A stretch of DNA of 50,669 nucleotides from assembly GCF_000421585.1 (NCBI RefSeq), contig NZ_ATXH01000018.1:1-50669 (forward strand), written 5' to 3'. Below are positions 1-7,282 of this stretch, one piece after another. The notes under the pieces were generated by a model. It had not been told where the DNA came from and made no database searches. It saw only the letters and a list, made by a program, of their open reading frames with translations. Origin of the DNA: Thermodesulfatator atlanticus DSM 21156. GTDB taxonomy: Bacteria > Desulfobacterota > Thermodesulfobacteria > Thermodesulfobacteriales > Thermodesulfatatoraceae. Each line of letters opens with the position of its first letter. Positions within the stretch are counted from its first letter, which is position 1. The translations under genes were made by a program, and so were the position numbers.

Positions 1-271
1 CGGTTTTTTTTAAAACCTCAATCTGAATAGCCTGCTTGCCTATTATCCTTTCGAGTTTCTCGATCTCAGCCCTGAGGTGTGCTTCTTTTTGAGAAGGAGC
101 CCCATAAGCCAAGGCATTCTTACCACCTTCCAGGAACTTGTCTCGCCAGCGGTAAAACACCGACTGGGATATTTGATGTTCCCTGCAGATATCAGCTACG
201 GACTTTTGGCCTTTTAGGCCTTCTAGAACTATGGCTAATTTTTCTTCTGGGGAAAACTGACGCTTTTTCAT
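1..271 (-). CDS. IS3-family transposase OrfA (partial, runs off the window)
   Basis: Helix-turn-helix transposase subunit of an IS3-type element, which binds the IS ends and is normally extended into OrfB by a -1 frameshift. The protein starts MKKRQFSPEEKLAIVLEGL, continues with an HTH (VADICREHQISQSVFYRWRDK, about residues 26-46) and a leucine-zipper-like coil near residues 65-85. The ATG at 271 has a good ribosome site (GGGAGG) eight bases upstream. An eight-A run at 4-11 (minus strand, codons TTA AAA AAA ACC) is placed where IS3 elements carry their slippery site. It is cut after 90 codons by the window edge, so activity cannot be judged. Confidence 0.85.
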   Translation of the reverse strand, partial: MKKRQFSPEEKLAIVLEGLKGQKSVADICREHQISQSVFYRWRDKFLEGGKNALAYGAPSQKEAHLRAEIEKLERIIGKQAIQIEVLKKT

Positions 272-317
272 AGGACACCTCCCTTGGCAAACTATTTTAA
301 CTTAACTCTCCCTTTCT

Positions 318-343
318 GAGGTGTCCGGATTTTTAAGGTAGCA
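318..343. repeat. Candidate terminal inverted repeat of the IS3 element
   Basis: Minus-strand reading starts TGCTACCTTAAAAATCCGG and ends GACACCTC, about 47 bases upstream of the orfA start. IS3-type ends commonly begin TG and carry a conserved block at this distance. The partner end is outside the window, so this is a prediction. GGACACCT also recurs at 358-366 just outside the proposed end. Confidence 0.4.
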
Positions 344-573
344 GTATATAACCATACAGGACACCTTGTCGGCTAAAACATGCTCCCATTAATATAAATG
401 GTTCTGATGGACTTTATTAGGCCGTTGATGCTCTAAAAAAGCGTAAAAAATTTGCCACAACATAACAAAGCAAGTTTTGATAAAATAGTCTCTAATTTCA
501 GGCATGCGAGTTTTAATGAGACATAAGGAAAAGATGGCCATATTTTTTGTAAATGCTTAGGAAGCGCCTTTTT
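344..573. other. Gene-free stretch with no recognised content
   Basis: About 230 A/T-rich bases between the insertion sequence and the repeat mosaic. Open frames exist (for example 433-633 minus) but show no family resemblance, no ribosome site and no conserved motif. It may be decayed mobile-element DNA, given its neighbours; nothing in it can be named. Confidence 0.4.
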
Positions 574-880
574 GGTCATGTTGAGGGAGCTCTTTTTTGT
601 CTTCTGAGGGAGCGAAGCGACCGAAGGATCCACAGGTCGATCTGTGGCTCCATCGCTATACTACGTTTCACTCAGGATAACAGAGAAGGAAGGGCAGGAT
701 AGAGGTAAAAAAAGCGCAGGATGACGAAGGAGGGAACGGTTCAGGTGACAAGGAAGGAATGGTTCAGGCTGACAAATAGGAAAAGCTTGCAGCTGAGAGC
801 TTCGACTCAGAATGACCAAAAAAGGAAAAAAGTTGTTGTTGCGAGCGAATGCGGTGAGCAAAGCAGCCTCAGGGAGCACA
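574..880. repeat. Mosaic of REP-like dispersed repeat units
   Basis: At least three units of a GAGGGAGCGAAGCGACC / TTCGACTCAGAATGACC type repeat. A truncated end lies at 574-590 (GGTCATGTTGAGGGAGC), a fuller unit at 599-683 with inverted ends (TTCTGAGGGAGCGAAGCGAC against TTTCACTCAGGATAACA) and an internal CCACAG/CTGTGG hairpin, a right end at 801-816 (TTCGACTCAGAATGAC), and a TTGCGAGCGAATGCGGTGAGC-like unit from about 837. Such units are widespread non-coding repeats in bacterial genomes. Open frames across them (721-1044 plus, 807-1100 minus) are considered spurious. Confidence 0.7.
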
Positions 881-922
881 AGCAAACATTTCTATGGAAA
901 ATCAAATATCCCAAAGCTTTAA

Positions 923-990
923 GGATTCGTTCCATTTTTTCGCTTCGAAAAATGGGAGCGGATCCCAGGTATTTTGCAAAGGTCTCAATA
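923..990 (+). repeat. Hairpin repeat, copy A of a dispersed family
   Basis: Imperfect palindrome (GGATTCGTTCCATTTTTTCG ... CGAAAAATGGGAGCGGATCC) followed by the flank CAGGTATTTTGCAAAGGTCT. The same hairpin with a similar flank recurs at 48948-49010 (opposite orientation) and, more diverged, at 50124-50185. It ends about 20 bases before the start of the gene at 1013. Confidence 0.75.
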
Positions 991-1012
991 AGATCAAAAT
1001 CGGGGAGAAAAA

Positions 1013-1285
1013 ATGGCAGATTTAGTGATAAAGCGGAATCATAATATGGATCCTGAGGAACTCCGCCGTTTGCTAGAAGAAAAGTTTGGCCCAAAGGCAA
1101 AAGAATACGGCGTTGATGTCTCCTGGGAGGGGCTTTCGGCCCGACTCTCTGGCCCCCTTAAAGGTGAGCTTCGTATTGAACCAGAAGAAATCATACTTCA
1201 GGCAAAGCTTAGTTTTACCGCGCGTCTTTTTAAAGGAAAAATTGAAAGAGAAATAAACCAGGCTCTTGATGAAATTCTTGCCTAG
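1013..1285 (+). CDS. Polyhydroxyalkanoic acid system family protein (PHA_gran_rgn type)
   Basis: Small 90-residue protein of the family annotated as polyhydroxyalkanoate system protein. Members are short alpha/beta proteins with no catalytic role shown. Visible: N-terminal hydrophilic start (MADLVIKRNHNMDPEEL), then a block VSWEGLSARLSGPLKGEL and a C-terminal KGKIEREINQALDEIL typical of the family. The ATG is preceded by GGGGAGAAAA, a usable ribosome site. No PHA synthase or phasin is nearby, so the family name may not describe its role here. It stands alone, convergent with the radical-SAM gene whose stop lies at 1282-1284, a 4-bp overlap of ends. Confidence 0.75.
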   Translation: MADLVIKRNHNMDPEELRRLLEEKFGPKAKEYGVDVSWEGLSARLSGPLKGELRIEPEEIILQAKLSFTARLFKGKIEREINQALDEILA

Positions 1286-2253
1286 TTTTTAGGTAACTCA
1301 CGTAATAAAGGGTCTGGTTCGCCCCAGTATTTTCCCTGCCAGAGGTCTCGGTTAAGCAAGGTTTCTTCTATCAGGGCAAGGGTCTTTTGTTTTTCTCCAG
1401 CCCAGGCTGGTGCTACCAGTTCGTCAGGTCTGGGGTCTCCAGTAAGCCGCTGAATTACTACCCGCCAGGGAAGAAGTGCCAGGGCTTCACAAACAAGGTC
1501 AACATATTCACCCTGAGAAAGGGGCTTATAAGCCCCTGAAAGATAAAGTTTTTCCATTGGAGTGCCACGTACCACGTAAAGCTCGTGAAATTTGATGCCA
1601 TCTAAAGGGAGGGCTGCGATTTTTTCAATAGTGGCAAGCATGTCTTCGGGGCTTTCGCCAGGAAGCCCAAAAATGACGTGGGTGCAAACTAACAGTTCGC
1701 GGTTTTTGGCAAGCTCAAGGGCAGCCAAAAAGTCTTGGTAAGTGTGCCCGCGATTTATTAAGGCTAAAGTTTTGTTATGTGCGCTTTGAAGCCCCATTTC
1801 CAGCCAGACCATAAGGCCTTTTTCCCGGTAGGTGGCAAGAAGTTCGACGACTTCTTTGGTTACACAGTCGGGCCTTGTGCCTATGGCAAGTCCTACAACG
1901 CGTTCGTCAACCAGGGCTTCATCGTAAAGGGTTTTAAGTTTTTCTGGCGGAGCGTAAGTATTGGAAAAGGCCTGAAAATAAGCGATGAACTTACGCACTT
2001 TGTACCGCTTGCTCAGGCGTTCCATGCCCTCTAACATTTGGTTGCGAATGCTTTTGCCTAAACGGAAAGCCCCGGTGCCTGAGCCCAAGGCGTTGCAATA
2101 TATACAGCCACCGGTACCCTTTTCTCCAGTGCGGTTAGGGCAGGAGAAGCCAGCGTCTATGGTGACCTTGTGCACCCTTTCGCCAAAAGCCGCACGTAAA
2201 AAGGCATTAAGCGTATGATAGCGCTTAGTTTGGGCTAGTTTTTTGAAATTCAT
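1282..2253 (-). CDS. Radical SAM protein, TIGR01212 / YhcC family
   Basis: Radical S-adenosylmethionine enzyme of 323 residues; the family's substrate is not established. Cys38, Cys50 and Cys53 ([16 protein letters not shown]) form the 4Fe-4S site, with the long first spacing typical of the YhcC group. Conserved downstream blocks include [22 protein letters not shown] and [10 protein letters not shown]. Length matches family members. It is the last gene of a leftward operon after dnaJ and the macro-domain gene, and overlaps the end of the latter by 29 bp, so translation is probably coupled. The ATG at 2253 gives [16 protein letters not shown], a normal family N-terminus. Confidence 0.88.
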   Translation of the reverse strand: MNFKKLAQTKRYHTLNAFLRAAFGERVHKVTIDAGFSCPNRTGEKGTGGCIYCNALGSGTGAFRLGKSIRNQMLEGMERLSKRYKVRKFIAYFQAFSNTYAPPEKLKTLYDEALVDERVVGLAIGTRPDCVTKEVVELLATYREKGLMVWLEMGLQSAHNKTLALINRGHTYQDFLAALELAKNRELLVCTHVIFGLPGESPEDMLATIEKIAALPLDGIKFHELYVVRGTPMEKLYLSGAYKPLSQGEYVDLVCEALALLPWRVVIQRLTGDPRPDELVAPAWAGEKQKTLALIEETLLNRDLWQGKYWGEPDPLLRELPKN

Positions 2254-2770
2254 TTAACACTTTTTCGTAAACTTCGTAGGCGTCTTTGCCAAAAAGAACC
2301 ATCCGCACCAGCTTGGGCCTTCCGTGTTCTTTGAGAAACGAGATAATCGTATTTAAAGCGATTTTTGCAGCCTCTTCCATGGGATAACCATAGGCTCCGG
2401 TGGAAAGCGAAGGAAACGCCACGGAGTCAATTCCCTTTTCCAGACAAATTTTAAGGGCCGAGCGGTAGGCACTGGCCAGGAGTTCAGGCTCGCCGTGGGT
2501 GCCACCGCGCCAGCGTGGGCCTACCGCGTGAATTACATAGCGGGCTTTGAGATTCCCTGCACCGGTGATGACCGCTTGGCCTGTGGGGCAGCGGCCATAA
2601 CGCCTGGCTTCTTCGGCAATGCTTGGGCCGCCCGCGCGGTGAATGGCCCCATCAACGCCGCCTCCTGGGATCAAGGCCTCGTTGGCTGCGTTTACAATGG
2701 CTTCGGTGTCCTGCTTGGTTATGTCTCCCTCAACAAGCTCAAGGATGCAATCACCAATCTTTACCTGTAT
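2225..2770 (-). CDS. Macro-domain protein (ADP-ribose binding/hydrolase), probable ATA start
   Basis: Macro domain, a fold that binds ADP-ribose and often removes it from O-acetyl-ADP-ribose or modified proteins. The part after a TTG at 2674 lacks the start of the domain. Reading upstream in the same frame gives [19 protein letters not shown] and the hallmark NAAN (residues 27-30), then [13 protein letters not shown] (36-48). The frame is closed by the dnaJ stop at 2783-2785 and contains no ATG, GTG or TTG before the domain. An ATA at 2768-2770 has a strong ribosome site (GGGAGGGGG, six bases before it). With that start the protein is 181 residues, normal for the family. It lies 12 bases behind dnaJ and overlaps the next gene. 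Confidence 0.8.
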   Translation of the reverse strand: MQVKIGDCILELVEGDITKQDTEAIVNAANEALIPGGGVDGAIHRAGGPSIAEEARRYGRCPTGQAVITGAGNLKARYVIHAVGPRWRGGTHGEPELLASAYRSALKICLEKGIDSVAFPSLSTGAYGYPMEEAAKIALNTIISFLKEHGRPKLVRMVLFGKDAYEVYEKVLNEFQKTSPN

Positions 2771-2782
2771 GGTCCCCCTCCC

Positions 2783-3862
2783 TTAAGAGGCCTCAGGAAT
2801 TATTTTTTTTAATTCTTCAAATTTGCGCCTGGCCTCGGGAGATAAGTTTTTGGGCACGGTGATCATGGCTTCTACGTAAAGGTCTCCCCTGGTGCCATCT
2901 GGCTTGGGAATTCCCTTGCCGCGTAAGCGGAACTTCTGTCCGCATTGGGTGCCAGGGGGAACTTTCATGCGCACTTTACCGTTAAGGGTGGGGACTTCCA
3001 CCTGCCCCCCTAACACCGCGGTAAAGAGCCCAATAGGTTGCTTGAGATAAAGGTCATAGCCCTTGCGTTCAAAGCGCGGATCGGGTTTTACCACTAGCTC
3101 AAGATAAAGGTCCCCTGCTGGGGCTCCCTTGCGCCCGGGCATACCTTTGCCAGGGATGCGCAGACGGGTGCCGGTTTCTGCTCCAGGTGGAATTTTTACC
3201 CTTAAGCGTTCGGTCTGGGTAACAGTGCCTGTCCCCCTACAGGTGGGGCAGGGCTTGGTAGTGGTTTTGCCTGTCCCCCTGCAATACGGGCAGATTTCTA
3301 TCATGCGAACACTGCCGCGGCGGTGTTCTTTTTTGCCAAGACCTCCGCAATGGGGGCAGCTTGTGGCACTTGTTAAGTCAAAACCCTGGCCATGACAGGT
3401 TGGACATGGCTTTTCAAGGGGGACGTCTATTTCAACTTCGCCCCCAAGAGCTGCCTTTTCAAAGGGAATTTCTACCCGGTAAAGGACATCCGCCCCTGGT
3501 TCAGGTCGAGACTCCCAATCCCTTTCAAATCCAAAAAGATCTGCGAAAATATCTGCAAAGCCACCAAAAGGGCCGGTCTCATCCATGAAAATGCTAAAGT
3601 CATAAGCCCGCTCTCCACCAGGGGTGGTGAAGCTATAGGCGCTTGCGGCCTGGCGCAACTTGTCGTACTCAGCCCTTTTCTCTGGATTAGAAAGAATTTC
3701 GTAGGCTTCCTGAATCTCTTTAAATTTTTCTTCAGCTTCTTTGTCTCCAGGGTGTAAGTCTGGATGATATTTGCGGGCAAGCCTGCGGTAAGCCTTTTTT
3801 ATCTCTTCCTGGCTGGCGTCAGGGCTTACACCTAATATTTCGTAAAGGTCCTTTTTGACCAT
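2783..3862 (-). CDS. dnaJ: Chaperone DnaJ
   Basis: Type I J-protein that stimulates DnaK ATPase and delivers unfolded proteins. The J domain fills residues 4-70 with HPD at 33-35. A short Gly/Phe-like linker ([16 protein letters not shown]) follows. Four CxxCxGxG zinc motifs span about 153-212 ([32 protein letters not shown]), then the two beta-rich C-terminal substrate domains. Length 359, slightly below the usual 370-380 because the linker is short. The ATG at 3862 has an excellent site (AGGAGGAGGG). dnaK and grpE are not adjacent. It is first in a leftward operon and divergent from xseA across about 60 bp. Confidence 0.95.
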   Translation of the reverse strand: MVKKDLYEILGVSPDASQEEIKKAYRRLARKYHPDLHPGDKEAEEKFKEIQEAYEILSNPEKRAEYDKLRQAASAYSFTTPGGERAYDFSIFMDETGPFGGFADIFADLFGFERDWESRPEPGADVLYRVEIPFEKAALGGEVEIDVPLEKPCPTCHGQGFDLTSATSCPHCGGLGKKEHRRGSVRMIEICPYCRGTGKTTTKPCPTCRGTGTVTQTERLRVKIPPGAETGTRLRIPGKGMPGRKGAPAGDLYLELVVKPDPRFERKGYDLYLKQPIGLFTAVLGGQVEVPTLNGKVRMKVPPGTQCGQKFRLRGKGIPKPDGTRGDLYVEAMITVPKNLSPEARRKFEELKKIIPEAS

Positions 3863-3921
3863 TTCTTCCCTCCTCCTAAACTTGTGAGATGACCTAAGTC
3901 CAACTAAACTTGTTAGTCTCT

Positions 3922-5160
3922 ATGGACGCTTTGGCAAGGGGTAACCTTAAAGAAACTAGAAGAGTTTTTTCGGTAAGTGAGCTCAACCAGGCCCTTAAAG
4001 AGCTTATCGAAAGCAAGTTTCCTTTTGTCTGGGTGGAAGGCGAAATTGCCAACGTAAAAACTTCCCAGGCCGGACATATTTACTTTTCCCTGCGCGATGA
4101 CGGGGCAAGCTTGCGCGCGGTGCTCTTTCGCACGTATCGTTCCAACTTAAACTTCAAGCTTGAAGACGGGCTCCATGTGCTTTGCTTTGGAAGGTTAAGC
4201 CTTTATGAGGCGAGAGGCGAGTACCAACTCATAGTCCAGCAGGTTGAGCCCGTGGGCTACGGGGTCTTTCGACTTGCGCTTCAGCAACTTCAGGAAAAGC
4301 TTGCCAAAGAGGGCTTGCTTGACCCGGCCCGCAAAAGACCACTTCCCTTCTGGCCCAAGGTGATAGGCTTGATTACCTCCCTTCACGGCGCAGCTATCCA
4401 TGATTTCTTAAGAGTAGGGCTTGGGCGCAATCCCTTGACCAGGGTCCTTGTTTATCCCGTCAAGGTTCAAGGAGAAGACGCCCCCCTTGAAATCATGGAA
4501 GGACTTCTCGCCCTTTCTTCTTTTAATGAAGTAGAAGTCATCGTGATAACAAGGGGTGGTGGTTCCATAGAAGACCTTATTCCCTTTAATCACGAGGGGC
4601 TGGCAAGGGCCATTGCTGCCTCTCCTGTGCCTGTTGTTTCAGCAGTAGGCCACGAAATCGACGTGACTATTTGTGATCTGGTGGCTGATGTGCGCGCACC
4701 TACCCCAACCGCTGCGGCTCAGCTTGTTTTTCCCAAGCTCGCCGATATTGAAAACACTTTATCCCTTTTAGCCCGTAGTCTTAAACGCGCTATGACAGGA
4801 AAGATTGAAAGAGAAAAAGAAAGGCTCATTCACCTTGCCAGACGCCTAAAAGACCCACAGAGAAAAATAGCAGAACAGCAAAAATTACTCGACTCCCTTA
4901 AAAGGCGTCTTGACCTTGGTATTTCAAAGCAGCTAACCCGTAAGCAGCAAAGTTTACAAAGTCTTGCCAGAGAACTCCACGTGCTATCTCCCCTGGCAGT
5001 GCTTGAAAGAGGCTACAGCATTGCGCGCAGAGTCCCGGATGGTAAAGTCCTGCGCAGCGCGGAAGAAGCATCCCGGGGAGATGAATTGGAAATAATCCTT
5101 TCTCAGGGAAGACTCAAGGCCACGGTCAAAGAGGTTATCGCTCGAGATGAAAACCTTTAG
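3922..5160 (+). CDS. xseA: Exodeoxyribonuclease VII large subunit
   Basis: Catalytic subunit of ExoVII, which degrades single-stranded DNA to oligonucleotides with several small XseB subunits. N-terminal OB-fold (VWVEGEIANVKTSQAGHIYFSL), then the nuclease core with ITSLHGAAIHDFL and the conserved IITRGGGS-type block (VITRGGGSIEDLIPFN) and SAVGHEIDVTICDLVADVRAPTPTAAA, followed by a long coiled-coil region. I chose the ATG at 3922 (412 aa); a TTG at 3910 in frame is possible, and neither has a clear ribosome site. It is followed, unusually, by a peptidase gene rather than directly by xseB. Confidence 0.95.
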   Translation: MDALARGNLKETRRVFSVSELNQALKELIESKFPFVWVEGEIANVKTSQAGHIYFSLRDDGASLRAVLFRTYRSNLNFKLEDGLHVLCFGRLSLYEARGEYQLIVQQVEPVGYGVFRLALQQLQEKLAKEGLLDPARKRPLPFWPKVIGLITSLHGAAIHDFLRVGLGRNPLTRVLVYPVKVQGEDAPLEIMEGLLALSSFNEVEVIVITRGGGSIEDLIPFNHEGLARAIAASPVPVVSAVGHEIDVTICDLVADVRAPTPTAAAQLVFPKLADIENTLSLLARSLKRAMTGKIEREKERLIHLARRLKDPQRKIAEQQKLLDSLKRRLDLGISKQLTRKQQSLQSLARELHVLSPLAVLERGYSIARRVPDGKVLRSAEEASRGDELEIILSQGRLKATVKEVIARDENL

Positions 5161-6157
5161 GCTTTTTTTATTACTGGGAGCATATTTTTTCCGACAAGGT
5201 ATCATCGCGAGGCGATGTGGTCGCCCGCGCGATCCCAGCTACAGCGTCATCACGAGGCGTGCTATCGCACGTCGAAGTGATCCCTGTCCCGAACACAGTG
5301 AGGGATCTAGATTGCTTCGCTTCGCTCGCAATGATCATGTCTGTTTTGTGTTTCCGGTAATAACATTTGTGTTTTTCCTTTTCGTTTTTGCCAAGGAAGG
5401 GCTTTCGCTTTCTTTTTTGCCTGAAAAGCCCTTTCCCGGGACGCCGGTTCTGGTTTCCCTTCCCACTAAGGCAGAAAAGCTAATTTTCTTGGGAAAAGAC
5501 TTTTATGCTTTTGCCTATCAAGGGAAATATTATGCCCTTGTCGCCGTGCCCCTTGGTGTAAAACCCGGCACTTACACCTTAAAAATTTACGGAGAAAAGA
5601 TTACTTCAACAAAAATAAAGATTTATCCTAAAAAATACCCCACTGAGCATCTAAAAGTCCCGCCTAAGATGATTCATTACCCGCAAGAAGTCATTGATCG
5701 CATTAAACGGGAAGTAAAGGCCATAAAAACTACCCTTTCTGGCTTTACCCCAAAGCCCCTTTTTGACGGGCCTTTTGTATGGCCTGCGGCTGGGAGGCTT
5801 TCAAGCCCTTTTGGTTTTAGGCGCATTTATAACGACGTGCCCAAAAGCCCCCACTCGGGGATTGATATTGCAGTCCCTTCTGGCACGCCTGTTAAAGCGG
5901 CTAATAGCGGAAGAGTTGTTCTTTGCGGCAGTTTTTATCTTCCGGGAAAAATCTTAATTATTGACCACGGCCTTGGCATTTACACGGTTTATTGTCATCT
6001 CAGCAAGATTCTGGTGAAAGAGGGCGATTTTGTTGACAAAGGCCAAAAAATTGCCCTTTCAGGCAAAAGTGGCCGGGTAACAGGCCCTCACCTTCACTTT
6101 GGTGTTTACGTGAGAGGTGTTAAAGTTGATCCCAAAGTGCTCCTTGAGGTATTTTAA
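5147..6157 (+). CDS. M23-family (LytM) peptidase with a dispersed repeat read through its signal peptide
   Basis: Secreted zinc metallopeptidase predicted to cut peptidoglycan cross-links or activate amidases. The M23 domain covers about residues 205-336 with the metal ligands HSGIDIAV (His and Asp) and GPHLHFGV (HxH). The N-terminus is odd: 15 residues of a signal-peptide-like start (MKTFRLFLLLGAYFF) are followed by about 46 Arg-rich residues encoded by a composite repeat (5201-5336), and then a second hydrophobic stretch (FVFFLFVFA) before the mature part. A GTG at 5348 is an alternative start but lacks a ribosome site and basic residues. The ATG at 5147 overlaps xseA by 14 bp; xseB follows after 4 bp. 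Confidence 0.85.
   Translation: MKTFRLFLLLGAYFFRQGIIARRCGRPRDPSYSVITRRAIARRSDPCPEHSEGSRLLRFARNDHVCFVFPVITFVFFLFVFAKEGLSLSFLPEKPFPGTPVLVSLPTKAEKLIFLGKDFYAFAYQGKYYALVAVPLGVKPGTYTLKIYGEKITSTKIKIYPKKYPTEHLKVPPKMIHYPQEVIDRIKREVKAIKTTLSGFTPKPLFDGPFVWPAAGRLSSPFGFRRIYNDVPKSPHSGIDIAVPSGTPVKAANSGRVVLCGSFYLPGKILIIDHGLGIYTVYCHLSKILVKEGDFVDKGQKIALSGKSGRVTGPHLHFGVYVRGVKVDPKVLLEVF
5201..5336. repeat. Composite REP-like repeat inside the M23 gene
   Basis: About 136 bases with inverted ends: ATCATCGCGAGGCGA on the left against ATCATTGCGAGCGAAGCGA read from the right. Internal motifs (GTCATCACGAGGCGTGC, AGTGAGGGATCTAGATTGC, TTCGCTTCGCTCGCAATG) are typical of the widespread TTGCGAGCGAAGCGAAGC class and related to the mosaic at 574-880. 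Translated in the M23 frame it yields the residues HSEGSRLLRFARND, a familiar by-product of such repeats being called as protein. Confidence 0.8.
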
Positions 6158-6161
6158 GACC

Positions 6162-6383
6162 ATGCGTTTTGAAGAAGCCTTTAAGCTTTTAGAAAAAATC
6201 GTCCACGAACTCGAAGAAAACGACCTTCCCCTTGAAGAGGCCCTGGCCCGGTACGAAGAAGGTGTAAAACTTGTGCGGCATTTGCAAAATGTCCTTAAGG
6301 AAGCTGAGCAGAAAGTTGAAGTGCTCCTGAAAGACCACGAAGGCCGGCTTATTCGCAAACCTCTTTTAGAGGATGAGGTGTGA
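6162..6383 (+). CDS. xseB: Exodeoxyribonuclease VII small subunit
   Basis: Small helical subunit (73 aa) that binds the coiled coil of XseA. The family signature is clear: FEEAFKLLEKIVHELEENDLPLEEALARYEEG, followed by a helix LVRHLQNVLKEAEQKVEVLL. I place the start at the ATG at 6162; an earlier in-frame start at 6117 would lie in the M23 coding region and add 15 residues foreign to the family. The stop overlaps the ispA start (GTGA). Confidence 0.93.
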   Translation: MRFEEAFKLLEKIVHELEENDLPLEEALARYEEGVKLVRHLQNVLKEAEQKVEVLLKDHEGRLIRKPLLEDEV

Positions 6384-7282
6384 GCCTTTCGCCGGATTTT
6401 TTTGATTGGTTAAAAGCACGCCAAGAGCTCATTAACAGCGCTCTTTTGCGTTACGTGCCGCGCGAGGCGGGCTATGCTGCGCGCCTTTTTGACGCCATGC
6501 ATTATAGCCTTATGGCAGGGGGCAAACGCCTGCGTCCTATCTTTGTGCTTGCTGCGGCAGAAATTTTTGGAAAACCCTATGAAGAATTTTTACCTGCGGC
6601 TTGTGCCCTTGAGTGTATTCATACCTATTCTCTGATCCACGACGACCTTCCCGCCATGGATGATGACGATCTTCGCCGGGGAAAGCCCACGTGTCATAAG
6701 GCCTTTGACGAAGCCACGGCTATTTTGGCAGGAGACGGCCTACTAACCCACGCCTTTTATCTCCTGGCTCATGAAGAATTAGTCAGGCATTTTCCCCCAG
6801 AAAATATCATAAAGGCCATAAGGCTTGTTGCCGAAGCCGCAGGCTTAAAAGGCATGGTCGCAGGGCAGATGGCTGACCTTTTGGCAGAAGGCCGCAAAGT
6901 TGATGCGGATGAACTTTTCTTTATCCATTCCCACAAAACAGCCGCATTGATCAGGGCTTCGGTGCTCCTTGCTCCCATCCTCATAGGCGCCACACAAGAA
7001 GAATTAAACGCCCTGGCAAAATACGGGCAAAACATAGGCCTTGCTTTTCAAATCATTGACGACATCCTTGATCTAGTTGCCGATGAGGAAGTCCTGGGAA
7101 AACCCGTTGGCTCAGATCTTGCCAAGGAAAAGGCCACCTATCCCGCTCTTTTTGGGCTTGAAGCTTCGCGTGAAAAAGCAAAGTCGCTGCTTGAGGATGC
7201 TCTTTCGGCACTTAGCCCCTTTGGTGTACGGGCCAAGGCCCTTTCAGACATTGCTTATTACGTGCTTGAGCGCAAACTTTAA
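6380..7282 (+). CDS. ispA: Polyprenyl (farnesyl/geranylgeranyl) diphosphate synthase
   Basis: Trans-isoprenyl diphosphate synthase condensing IPP with allylic diphosphates, feeding quinone, undecaprenyl and carotenoid-type lipids. The first Asp-rich motif is DDLPAMD at 88-94, followed by RRGKPT; the second is DDILD at 227-231. GGKRLRP (48-54) binds IPP. Length 300 is right for a short-chain enzyme; chain length cannot be fixed by eye. GTG start overlapping the xseB stop, giving the common xseB-ispA pair; dxs, which makes the precursors, lies 1.3 kb further on but is separated by an antiporter on the other strand. Confidence 0.93.
   Translation: MSLSPDFFDWLKARQELINSALLRYVPREAGYAARLFDAMHYSLMAGGKRLRPIFVLAAAEIFGKPYEEFLPAACALECIHTYSLIHDDLPAMDDDDLRRGKPTCHKAFDEATAILAGDGLLTHAFYLLAHEELVRHFPPENIIKAIRLVAEAAGLKGMVAGQMADLLAEGRKVDADELFFIHSHKTAALIRASVLLAPILIGATQEELNALAKYGQNIGLAFQIIDDILDLVADEEVLGKPVGSDLAKEKATYPALFGLEASREKAKSLLEDALSALSPFGVRAKALSDIAYYVLERKL

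Larger units (their letters stand above)
1..343 (-). mobile_element. IS3-family insertion sequence, left part only
   Basis: The window opens inside an insertion sequence. It holds an OrfA-type transposase gene reading leftward to the window edge and, upstream of its start, a candidate terminal inverted repeat at 318-343 that begins TGCTACCTTAAAAATCCGG on the minus strand. IS3 elements usually end in TG..CA, which fits the TG at 343. OrfB and the other end lie outside the window, so the element boundary is inferred. Confidence 0.7.

Noticed and set aside
433-633. Leftward 66-residue frame in the gene-free region
   Set aside because: Low-complexity hydrophobic composition, no start signals, overlaps the repeat mosaic.
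721-1100. Overlapping frames on both strands across the repeats at 721-1044 and 807-1100
   Set aside because: They translate repeat sequence; similar peptide strings appear at 48877-49140 for the same reason.
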